This document shows positions 18,464 to 26,730 of a stretch of DNA of 49,223 nucleotides, in pieces. Position numbers and translations under genes: made by a program. Under the pieces are notes generated by a model, which made no database searches, was not told the DNA's origin, and was given only the letters and a program-made list of their open reading frames with translations. The DNA comes from Verrucomicrobiota bacterium (GTDB taxonomy: Bacteria; Verrucomicrobiota; Verrucomicrobiia; Chthoniobacterales; UBA10450): the NCBI GenBank assembly GCA_003218535.1, contig QHNV01000042.1:1-49223 (forward strand). Reading direction: 5' to 3'. Positions within the stretch are counted from its first letter, which is position 1, and each line of letters begins with the position of its first letter.

Positions 18464-20446
18464 ATGATCGCGTTAAAAAACGCCTTGGGCGGCGAATTTG
18501 TCGAGCAAATCCGCGCGATTTTTTCTGACAAGGGCCTCTTGTCCAAGGCGAAGAATTTCGAGTTCCGTCCGCAGCAGCAGGAAATGGCGGCCGGCGTAGC
18601 GCACGCGCTCGAGGAAGAGCGCCACCTCGTGGTCGAGGCGGGCACGGGGGTGGGCAAATCGCTCGCTTATTTGGCGCCCGCAATTTTATTCGCACGCGCG
18701 CAGCACAAGAAAGCGATCGTCTCCACGCACACCATCAATCTTCAGGAGCAGCTTCTCTACAAAGACATCCCCATCTTGAAAAAGATTCTCCCGGTCGAGT
18801 TCGAAGCGGCGCTCATCAAAGGCCGGCAAAATTATCTTTGCCCGCGCCGGCTCGATCGGGCGCTGGAACAGGCAAACGAGCTTTTCACAGGACCTGAGCA
18901 AAATGAGTTGAACCGCCTTGCTAAATGGGCGCGTACGACGCGCGATGGTTCGCTCAGCGATCTCGCAATCGAGCCCGATCCAAAAGTATGGACGCAAGTC
19001 TGCAGCGAAGCGCACATCTGCACACAAAAAACGTGCGGGCAGGACCCGCGCTGTTTTTATCAGCAAGCGCGCAAACGTCTGCTAGCGGCCGATGTGCTGG
19101 TGATTAATCACACGCTGCTGTTCATGCTTTTGGGAAGCCCTGAGACGCAGGAAGAACGAGAAAGCGGTTTCCTTTTCCCGAACGATTTCCTCATTTTGGA
19201 TGAAGCGCATACGGTGGAGCAGGTCGCCTCGCGGCAGATCGGCATCGGCATTTCCCAGTACGGTCTGCGATCGACAATTCAGCGGCTGTACAACGCGCGG
19301 ACGCGCAAGGGGCTTTTCACAGTGATGCGAGATGCGGAGGGTGTGAGGTTCGCGGCTGGCCTTGTCGATGATGCCGAGAAGTTTTTCGCCGCAGTCGAAT
19401 CAAAATGCGATTTTAAGAAAGGCCGCGAGTTTCGCGTGCGCGATGTCGACCTTGTTCCGGATACGATCACAGGCCAGCTCGCCGCGTTGCAGGCGCGGAT
19501 CGCCGAGGTTGCCAAGCGGGCGGACGACGAATTTCTGAAAGCCGAATTACAGGAATATGCCCGACGGATTCGTGATGTCCGCACCGGTATCGCTGTTTTC
19601 CTGGACCAAAGCGCGCGTGAACATGTCTATTGGGTCGAGCGTACTGGGAAGACGGCGCAATTCCTAACGCTCAACGCCGCGCCGATCGATATCGCGCCCG
19701 TGGTGCGCCGAATGATTTTTCGCGACAATTGCTCCTGCATCATGACCAGCGCCACGCTGGCAGTGGGTCGCTCCGATCTCGCTTATTTCCGGCGGCGCAT
19801 CGGCGCGGATGAGGCCGAGCCAATGTTGCTTGGCAGTCCATTCGATTTTCGCAAACAAATGAAGCTGTTCATCGTGCAGAAAATGCCCGATCCGCGCGAC
19901 GCGGGTTATGAGGAAGCGCTCGAATACTGGATCGCGCATTTTGTCGAAAAAACCGACGGCCGCGCATTTGTCCTTTTCACAAGCTACCGCGGAATGCAGC
20001 AAGTGGCGGGACCGATGCGTGATTTTTTTTCCCGCAAGAAATTACGTCTTCTCGTGCAAGGCGAAGGCACACCGCGAGGACTTTTGCTGGAGCAATTCAA
20101 GACAACACCGCGCGCCGTCCTGTTCGGGACCGACAGTTTCTGGATGGGAGTCGACGTTCCAGGCGAAGCGCTCTCGAATGTAATCATTACGCGCCTGCCA
20201 TTTGCGGTGCCGGATCACCCGCTCATCGAAGCGAAACTCGAGTTAATCGAGGGACGCGGCGGCGATCCGTTCACGGAATACTCTCTGCCGGAGGCGATCC
20301 TGAAACTTCGCCAAGGCGTCGGCCGGCTGATCCGAACAAAGGGTGACCGCGGCATCATCGTCATCCTCGACAACCGCGTCGTCACTAAACCCTACGGCCG
20401 CGCTTTCATGCAAGCGCTGCCGAAATGCCCAGTCGAGATCGTCTGA
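18464..20446 (+). CDS. dinG: DinG/XPD-family ATP-dependent DNA helicase
   Basis: Walker A VVEAGTGVGKSLAYLAPAI; Fe-S cysteines (NYLCPRR, CSEAHICTQKTCGQDPRCFYQQAR); LILDEAHTVEQ; LRQGVGRLIRTKGDRGIIVILDNRV. Confidence 0.93.
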   Translation: MIALKNALGGEFVEQIRAIFSDKGLLSKAKNFEFRPQQQEMAAGVAHALEEERHLVVEAGTGVGKSLAYLAPAILFARAQHKKAIVSTHTINLQEQLLYKDIPILKKILPVEFEAALIKGRQNYLCPRRLDRALEQANELFTGPEQNELNRLAKWARTTRDGSLSDLAIEPDPKVWTQVCSEAHICTQKTCGQDPRCFYQQARKRLLAADVLVINHTLLFMLLGSPETQEERESGFLFPNDFLILDEAHTVEQVASRQIGIGISQYGLRSTIQRLYNARTRKGLFTVMRDAEGVRFAAGLVDDAEKFFAAVESKCDFKKGREFRVRDVDLVPDTITGQLAALQARIAEVAKRADDEFLKAELQEYARRIRDVRTGIAVFLDQSAREHVYWVERTGKTAQFLTLNAAPIDIAPVVRRMIFRDNCSCIMTSATLAVGRSDLAYFRRRIGADEAEPMLLGSPFDFRKQMKLFIVQKMPDPRDAGYEEALEYWIAHFVEKTDGRAFVLFTSYRGMQQVAGPMRDFFSRKKLRLLVQGEGTPRGLLLEQFKTTPRAVLFGTDSFWMGVDVPGEALSNVIITRLPFAVPDHPLIEAKLELIEGRGGDPFTEYSLPEAILKLRQGVGRLIRTKGDRGIIVILDNRVVTKPYGRAFMQALPKCPVEIV

Positions 20447-20581
20447 TGTTAAGTGAAGTATCAGAAGCCTGATGAGCCGCTGGTTTACGAAGAGGTCTGA
20501 CAATGCCTAAATGCCGGCTATGGCGGTGGCGACTCAATTACAAAGAAGAGCTGTCGCATTAACAATATAAGCTAGCAAAAA

Positions 20582-20595
20582 TGTTCAGTTGAACA
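20582..20595. promoter_or_regulatory. LexA box upstream of the C-terminal imuB gene
   Basis: TGTTCAGTTGAACA = perfect TGTTC-N4-GAACA, 29 bp upstream of ATG 20625. Confidence 0.85.
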
Positions 20596-20624
20596 TGTCC
20601 AACTATCTGCTGTAAATTGACCGC

Positions 20625-21704
20625 ATGGAACGGCAGATGGAGGTCCAGGAGATCCTGGTGATCCTGCACAAATGGGGGATTCATAGGCTGGGGCAGATGG
20701 CGGCGCTTGATAAGGAGCAGCTTGGGGCGCGACTTGGCCCCGAAGCAATCCGAATGTGGGAGCGGGCAAATGGGCGATCCAGCAGAGTGCTCAAGCTGGT
20801 GCGGCCGCCGGAGTCATTTGAAGAGAGCTTCGAATTTGAAAATGAGATTGAAACAGCCGAGCCACTCCTTTTCATGTTGCGACGTTTTTTGGAGCAGCTT
20901 GCAGTGCGGTTGGGCGCAATCTATCTCGTTGCAAAAGAATTGACCCTGCGCATCACGTTCGCGAATCCGCCACAGGACGGATCCGCCGTGGCGGACAAAC
21001 AGATTTACGAGCGGGTTTTCACAATTCCGCAGCCGACCAACGACGTCGATCTTCTGTTCCGAATGCTGCACACGCATTTGGAGAATTTTCGATCCGAACA
21101 TCCGATCGTTGCTGTCGCGCTGAACGCGCAGCCGATCAAACCCGTCATGGAACAATTCGGATTGTTTGAAACCACCTTACGCCACCCGCATCAATTATCA
21201 GAAACGCTCGCGCGTTTGATCGCTCTTGTCGGCGCTGCTCGAGTTGGCACCCCGGTTTTGGAAGAGACCCATCGGCCCGACGCATTTCGGATGGAGCCAT
21301 TTTCGTGGAATTTCGACCCTGATGAATTCCCTCACCGCCGCGCTGCCGCACGCGCGCCTCTCCCTGAGGGAGAGGATGGAGGTGAGGGTCATCGACGTTT
21401 AAAAACAGTTTCCAAACTCAGAGTTGCCCTGCGCCGATTTCGGCCGGCCACACCGGCATCAGTCTTGTTAGATGAAGACAAGCCCACATATGTTTGCAGC
21501 TCAGAAATTCGGGGGAAAGTCATCGAACAGCGAGGCCCTTATTTGATTTCCGGAAACTGGTGGGACGAAAAATCGTGGGTGTGCGCAGAGTGGGACTTGG
21601 AACTGGAGAATGGAGGACTGGTTCGCGTTCATGAAAGCCCGCCTTCGCCAAATTCTGGCGGGGTAGGCGAGGGAACATGGAAGGTGGATGGGATTTATGA
21701 TTGA
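20625..21704 (+). CDS. imuB: ImuB C-terminal half (HhH + little finger + C-terminal domain), separate 359-aa gene
   Basis: QEILVILHKWGIHRLGQMAALDKEQLGARLG; EFENEIETAEPLLFMLRRFLEQLAVRL; clamp-motif-like QFGLF; THRPDAFRMEPF; C-terminal GPYLISGNWWDEKSWVCAEWDLELENGGLVRVH...WKVDGIYD. In-frame TAA four codons upstream of ATG. Confidence 0.85.
   Translation: MERQMEVQEILVILHKWGIHRLGQMAALDKEQLGARLGPEAIRMWERANGRSSRVLKLVRPPESFEESFEFENEIETAEPLLFMLRRFLEQLAVRLGAIYLVAKELTLRITFANPPQDGSAVADKQIYERVFTIPQPTNDVDLLFRMLHTHLENFRSEHPIVAVALNAQPIKPVMEQFGLFETTLRHPHQLSETLARLIALVGAARVGTPVLEETHRPDAFRMEPFSWNFDPDEFPHRRAAARAPLPEGEDGGEGHRRLKTVSKLRVALRRFRPATPASVLLDEDKPTYVCSSEIRGKVIEQRGPYLISGNWWDEKSWVCAEWDLELENGGLVRVHESPPSPNSGGVGEGTWKVDGIYD
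21329..21388. repeat. 60-bp palindromic repeat, in frame within the C-terminal imuB gene
   Basis: CCCTCACC...CCTCTCCCTGAGGGAGAGG...GGTGAGGG: outer 8-bp and inner 9-bp inverted arms; 60 bp = 20 codons. Confidence 0.75.
21637..21673. repeat. CCCGCCTTCGCCAA...GGCGGG repeat near the 3' end of the C-terminal imuB gene
   Basis: cccgccttcgccaaattctggcggggtaggcgagg; related sequence in moaE near 27115-27150. Confidence 0.6.
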
Positions 21705-21712
21705 CGATCGGA

Positions 21713-21805
21713 GTCATCCTGAGCGGAGCGCAGCGAAGTCGAAGGATCCCGCGGAATTACCTTTAAGCTCGACCACAGGATTCCTCGACTTTGCTCGGAA
21801 TGACA
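21713..21805. repeat. paired inverted-arm repeat abutting the dnaE2 start codon
   Basis: GTCATCCTGAGC...GAAGTCGAAGGATCC ... GGATTCCTCGACTTTGCTCGGAATGACA; related to copies at 41992-42021 and 48265-48353. Confidence 0.75.
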
Positions 21806-24800
21806 ATGAGCTACATCGAGTTACATACTTGCAGCGCGTTTAGCTTTTTGCGCGGCGGTTCGTTCCCCGAGCACTTAGCTGAAACAGCAGCGGAACTTGA
21901 AATGCCGGCGATGGCCTTGCTGGATCGCAATGGCGTTTACGGTGCACAACGATTTTCCATCGCTGCACGCGAACACAACGTGCGGCCGATCATCGGGTGC
22001 GAATTGTCAATGCAAGATGGCAGCATTTTGGCTGTGCTGGTTGAAGATCGCAGAGGTTACAAAAATTTGTGTGAGCTGCTGACCCAGGCGCATTTGCGCA
22101 GCGAGAAAAGCAAATGCGCAGTGCGATGGGACGAACTGCCGCAATTTGCGGAAGGCTTGGTTGCGCTCTTCGGATTGGGGAGCGCACGGGTCTCGCGTGC
22201 TGGCGAGGGCGTCCTCGCCATCGCGAACTTTTCCGGACGCGCGAAATCGATGATGACTCGCAAATCGTCAGAAAGATTGTTTCGGCGCGACGCGGAAACC
22301 AGCACGCGGGACGCGCGCCCTTCCCAGAATTTCGCAGACTGCGCCAAACTGCTGATTGGTACGTTCGGCCGCGAAAATGTTTTCGTAGAAATCCAGCGGC
22401 ATTTCGTTCGTGGCGAGGAACGCATCAATCGCGAACTGATCGATCTGGCACGTGCGAATCAATTATCGCTCGTCGCCACCAATGGCGTACAATACGCAAA
22501 ACCCTACGGGCGCGAGGTGCTGGATGTTTTCACCTGCATCCGCGAACACACTCATCTCGATGACGCGGGGAAATTGTTAACACAAAATGCTGAGCGCCAT
22601 CTGAAGAGCGAGCGGCAAATGCGAGCAATTTTCGCGGATTTACCGGAAGCGATTGAAAACACTTCACGCCTAGCGGAGCGGCTCACATTTTCGCTTGAGA
22701 ATCTCGGATATGAATTTCCCGAATATCCGGTGCCGGCCGGTCATACCATGGATTCATTTTTGCGCACTATCGTGTGGTTCGGCGCGCAACAGCGTTACGC
22801 CGCGGTCAGCCCAAAAGTGAAGCATCAGCTTGAAGAAGAACTTGCCCTTATCACGAAACTCGGGTTTGGCGGTTATTTTTTGATTGTCTGGGACATCATC
22901 AATTTCTGCCGCGAGCACAACATCATGGTCCAGGGCCGGGGCAGCGCTGCCAACAGTGCGGTTTGTTATTGCCTGGGGATCACGCCGGTTGATCCGGTGA
23001 GCACTCATCTGGTGTTCGAACGTTTTTTAAATGAGAGCCGCAAAGGCTGGCCGGATATCGATCTCGATCTTCCCAGCGGCAATCGTCGCGAAGCGGTGAT
23101 CCAGGAAATTTATCGCCGTTACGGCAAACACGGCGCCGCAATGACTGCGAACGTGATCAGTTACCGCGGACGCAGCGCGGCGCGCGAGATTAGCAAGGCG
23201 CTGAATTTTTCGCCGAGCGTCATTGACCGGTTCTCGCACCTGTTCGCGAACGGCGATTTCCCGCACACGTTGGAATTGGAAGCGCAAATCGAAGCGGCCG
23301 GTCTGCCGAAAGATCATCCGCGGATGCCTGCATTCGTCAGGTTGTATCACGCGATCTACGGCTTGCCGCGACACCTCGGTCAGCATTCGGGTGGGATGAT
23401 CATTTGCCAGAATAAACTTAGCTGGTTTGTGCCGCTGGAAAACGCGTCAATGCCCGGGCGGGTTGTGGCTCAATGGGACAAGGACGATTGCGAAGACCTC
23501 GGCATCGTGAAGGTGGACTTGTTAGGCCTCGGTATGATGTCGGTAATGCAGGATGCGTTTGAGTTGTGTCAGCAGCGCGAACGTCCCGACAGGTCGGGAC
23601 TCGATCTGGCACATATTCCGAAAAACGACGAGAAGACGTTCGAGATCATGCAAAGCGCCGACACGATCGGCGTATTCCAAATCGAAAGTCGCGCCCAAAT
23701 GGCCACCTTGCCGCGGATGAAACCAGAATGTTTTTACGATGTGGTGATCGAAGTGGCGATTATTCGGCCCGGCCCGATCCAAGGCGATATGGTGCATCCT
23801 TATCTGGCGCGTCGCGCTGGGAAGGAGCCGGTGACCTATTTCGATGATCGGTTGAAGCCAGTCCTCGAGCGCACCCTTGGCGTTCCGTTGTTTCAAGAGC
23901 AGATGCTCAAGATCGCAATGGTGATGGCGGATTTTTCCGGTGACGAAGCGGAAGAGTTACGCCGCGCACTGAGTTTCCACCGTTCAGAAGAACGGATGAA
24001 TAAAGTCTGCGCGAAATTGCGCGCGGCGATGGAACGCAAAGGCGTTGCGCCGGACAAGATCGACAAAATCATTCAATCGATCTCGTCGTTCGCCCTTTAC
24101 GGGTTTCCCGAATCGCACGCGATCAGTTTCGCCATTCTCGCTTACGGCAGCGCATATTTGAAAGTGCATCGCGCGCCGGAATTTTATGCCAGCTTGTTGA
24201 ACAATCAGCCGATGGGTTTCTACACTCCGGCGACGATTGTAAAGGATGCGCAGCGACACGGACTAAAAATTAAGCCGGTTTGCGTCGCGCATTCCGGTTG
24301 GCGTTGCACCGTAGTGGATGACAACACAGTGCGACTCGGACTTTGCGTAGTAAACGGATTGCGACAGGAACACGCCGATGAACTCGTTAGGCAACGGCTG
24401 GATCGACAATTCGAGTCATTGGAGGATTTCAAGCGCCGCGTCCCGCTTGCAAAAGACGAATTGCGCACATTAGCGGAGTTGGGAGCGTTGAATTGTTTTG
24501 CCCCACATCGCCGCGCGGCGATGTGGGACGTGGAAGAAACAATACATGATGACCTTCTGGGGAGCGTACTCATCTCGCGTGCTGGCGAGCGCGTCCCGCG
24601 ATCGCGAACTTTTCTTCTTCCGCACAGGCCCTCCGAATCTGATTGTGGGCAAAGCATGTTTCGGCGCGACGCCGAAACCAACACGCGGGACGCGTGTGCT
24701 ACTCAGAAACCGGAATCTCCCCTTGCGCCGATGACCTTACCCGAGCGCGTGAAGGCAGACTACGAGACGATGAATCTGACGACCGGGCCGCATCCGATGA

Positions 24801-25144
24801 AGCTGTTGCGGAAAAGTTTGCCGAACATTTGGCGGGCGAGCGATCTCGTTCACGCCCGGCACGGTTCGATCATTCAAATCGCCGGCAACGTCATTTGCCG
24901 GCAGCGTCCCGGCACGGCGAAAGGATTTGTTTTTATCAGCCTCGAAGATGAGACCGGCGTTTCAAATGCAATTGTCGAGCCGGACTTGTTTGAACGCTTT
25001 CGACTCGTGATCACTGAAGAAGCGTTTCTGCTCATCGAAGGCGAAGTACAGAATTCAGAAAACGTCGTTTTGATTAAAGCGCGCGAGATCAGCCCGCTCG
25101 CGCACGAACAACTCATCGGGAGCGAATCGCACGATTTCCATTAA
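21806..25144 (+). CDS. dnaE2: error-prone DNA polymerase DnaE2/ImuC
   Basis: MSYIELHTCSAFSFLRGGS; VQGRGSAANSAVCYCLGITPVDP; FERFLNESRKGWPDIDLDLPSGNRREAVIQEIYRRYG; FQEQMLKIAMVMADFSGDEAEELRRAL. Confidence 0.95.
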   Translation: MSYIELHTCSAFSFLRGGSFPEHLAETAAELEMPAMALLDRNGVYGAQRFSIAAREHNVRPIIGCELSMQDGSILAVLVEDRRGYKNLCELLTQAHLRSEKSKCAVRWDELPQFAEGLVALFGLGSARVSRAGEGVLAIANFSGRAKSMMTRKSSERLFRRDAETSTRDARPSQNFADCAKLLIGTFGRENVFVEIQRHFVRGEERINRELIDLARANQLSLVATNGVQYAKPYGREVLDVFTCIREHTHLDDAGKLLTQNAERHLKSERQMRAIFADLPEAIENTSRLAERLTFSLENLGYEFPEYPVPAGHTMDSFLRTIVWFGAQQRYAAVSPKVKHQLEEELALITKLGFGGYFLIVWDIINFCREHNIMVQGRGSAANSAVCYCLGITPVDPVSTHLVFERFLNESRKGWPDIDLDLPSGNRREAVIQEIYRRYGKHGAAMTANVISYRGRSAAREISKALNFSPSVIDRFSHLFANGDFPHTLELEAQIEAAGLPKDHPRMPAFVRLYHAIYGLPRHLGQHSGGMIICQNKLSWFVPLENASMPGRVVAQWDKDDCEDLGIVKVDLLGLGMMSVMQDAFELCQQRERPDRSGLDLAHIPKNDEKTFEIMQSADTIGVFQIESRAQMATLPRMKPECFYDVVIEVAIIRPGPIQGDMVHPYLARRAGKEPVTYFDDRLKPVLERTLGVPLFQEQMLKIAMVMADFSGDEAEELRRALSFHRSEERMNKVCAKLRAAMERKGVAPDKIDKIIQSISSFALYGFPESHAISFAILAYGSAYLKVHRAPEFYASLLNNQPMGFYTPATIVKDAQRHGLKIKPVCVAHSGWRCTVVDDNTVRLGLCVVNGLRQEHADELVRQRLDRQFESLEDFKRRVPLAKDELRTLAELGALNCFAPHRRAAMWDVEETIHDDLLGSVLISRAGERVPRSRTFLLPHRPSESDCGQSMFRRDAETNTRDACATQKPESPLAPMTLPERVKADYETMNLTTGPHPMKLLRKSLPNIWRASDLVHARHGSIIQIAGNVICRQRPGTAKGFVFISLEDETGVSNAIVEPDLFERFRLVITEEAFLLIEGEVQNSENVVLIKAREISPLAHEQLIGSESHDFH
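22177..22320. repeat. ~144-bp palindromic element, copy 1, in frame in dnaE2
   Basis: ggggagcgcacgggtctcgcgtgctggcgag...cgcgaacttttc...tttcggcgcgacgcggaaaccagcacgcgggacgcgcgccc; terminal arms GTCTCGCGTGCTGG / CCAGCACGCGGGAC. Confidence 0.8.
24559..24700. repeat. ~142-bp palindromic element, copy 2, in frame in dnaE2
   Basis: ggggagcgtactcatctcgcgtgctggcgagcgcgtcc...atcgcgaacttttc...tgtttcggcgcgacgccgaaaccaacacgcgggacgcgtg; matches copy 1 at both ends. Confidence 0.8.
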
Positions 25145-25189
25145 AGCTAGCGCAAGCCTCCGGCTAACGGTGCAATCGGAACGGTCGCG

Positions 25190-26674
25190 TTACTCTCCTG
25201 CGTGATGTGGCTCGGGTATTTTTGGCTCGGTAGGTCTTTCGGCTGGTTTCTTCTCCGGTTCGAGCCATTCGGTGTGAAAAACGCCTGGCCTATCAATGCG
25301 TTCGTAAGTATGCGCGCCGAAGAAATCGCGTTGCGCCTGCAGGAGATTCGCTGGCAAACGCCCCTGACGATAACTGTCGAAGTAAGCGAGCGATGCAGAA
25401 AATGCAGGAACAGCCACGCCGTGTTTGATGGCTGTTGATACCGCGACACGCCAATTGCGCTGCGCCTTTTTGACGATCCTCGTGAAATAACGATCGAGCA
25501 GGAGGTTGTGGAGCGCGGCGTCGCGTTTGTACGCCTGGACAATCCGGTTTAGAAATTTCGCGCGAATGATGCACCCGCCTCGCCAGATCGTGGCGATGTC
25601 GCTGAGGTTGAGATTCCACTTGTATGCAGTGCTTCCAGAGCGCAGAAGCTCCATTCCTTGCGTATAAGAGACGATTTTCGATGCATAAAGCGCGTCGCGT
25701 ATTGAATCGACGAGGCGCGTTCGATTGCCTTTAAACCTTCGAGCCCTCGGTTGTGGCAGAATTTTGGACGCGGCCACGCGCTCTTCTTTCCGCGAAGAGA
25801 CAACGCGCGCTTCAACGGCGGCGTTAATTGTGGAAATGACTACAGATTGCCTGATAGCAGACTGAAGCGTCCAGATGCCAGTGCCTTTTTGTCCGGCTTT
25901 GTCGAGGATCATATCAACCAGCGGCTTGCCGGTATCAGGATCGATTTTTCGAAAAATCTGGGACGTGATCTCAATAAGGTAGCTGTCGAGCTCGCCCTTG
26001 TTCCATTCTGCAAAGACCTCGGCGAGCTCCGGAGCTTGCATCTCCAAGACATCTTTCAGGATCGCATACGCCTCGCAAATCAATTGAATGTCGCCGTACT
26101 CGATCCCGTTATGCACCATTTTGACGTAATGACCGGCGCCATCCGGTCCCATGTAGCGACAACACGGTTCGCCATCCACTTGCGCGGCGATCTTGCGGAA
26201 AAGGGGCGCGATAATTTCCCATGACTCGCGCGAGCCTCCCGGCATGAGCGAAGGACCCTTGAGCGCGCCCTCTTCGCCTCCCGAGACACCCATGCCGACA
26301 AAGTGAATTCCTGTGCCTTCCAATTCTTCGCCCCGCCGTTGCGTGTCGGTGAATAGAGAATTTCCTCCGTCAATAATGACATCGCCTTTTTCGAGCAGCA
26401 GCGCGAGCTGCCCGATGACCGCGTCCACAGGCGCGCCGGCTTTGACCATCATCATCGCTACGCGCGGTTTTTTAAGCGCAGCGACAAATTCCTCCAGCGT
26501 GCGCGTCGGCTGAATATTTTTTCCCTGGGCGCGACCGGCGGCGAATTTCTCCGTGACTTCAGTTGTGCGATTGAAAACGGCGACAGAAAAGCCCTTCGAT
26601 TCAAGGTTCAGGGCGAGATTTTCGCCCATCACAGCGAGGCCGATCAGGCCAATATCACATTGATTCGTGTTCAT
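25190..26674 (-). CDS. gnd: 6-phosphogluconate dehydrogenase (decarboxylating)
   Basis: CDIGLIGLAVMGENLALNLESKGF; GDVIIDGGNSLFTDTQRR; GPSLMPGGSRESW; HYVKMVHNGIEYGDIQLI. Confidence 0.97.
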   Translation of the reverse strand: MNTNQCDIGLIGLAVMGENLALNLESKGFSVAVFNRTTEVTEKFAAGRAQGKNIQPTRTLEEFVAALKKPRVAMMMVKAGAPVDAVIGQLALLLEKGDVIIDGGNSLFTDTQRRGEELEGTGIHFVGMGVSGGEEGALKGPSLMPGGSRESWEIIAPLFRKIAAQVDGEPCCRYMGPDGAGHYVKMVHNGIEYGDIQLICEAYAILKDVLEMQAPELAEVFAEWNKGELDSYLIEITSQIFRKIDPDTGKPLVDMILDKAGQKGTGIWTLQSAIRQSVVISTINAAVEARVVSSRKEERVAASKILPQPRARRFKGNRTRLVDSIRDALYASKIVSYTQGMELLRSGSTAYKWNLNLSDIATIWRGGCIIRAKFLNRIVQAYKRDAALHNLLLDRYFTRIVKKAQRNWRVAVSTAIKHGVAVPAFSASLAYFDSYRQGRLPANLLQAQRDFFGAHTYERIDRPGVFHTEWLEPEKKPAERPTEPKIPEPHHAGE

Positions 26675-26730
26675 TTTGATATCTTCTTCTCTAACGGCTC
26701 CAAAACAGGGCTACTCACTCTAGCGAACAG

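Noticed and set aside
17232-18695. Full 487-aa version of the LptF/G ORF
   Set aside because: The first ~108 residues are Arg/Pro-rich and antisense to dinG; homology starts at VRLLDRYVIRN (GTG 18371).
22177-24700. CRISPR array or transposon in dnaE2
   Set aside because: Only two dispersed ~143-bp copies about 2.2 kb apart, with no regular spacers and no transposase ORF.
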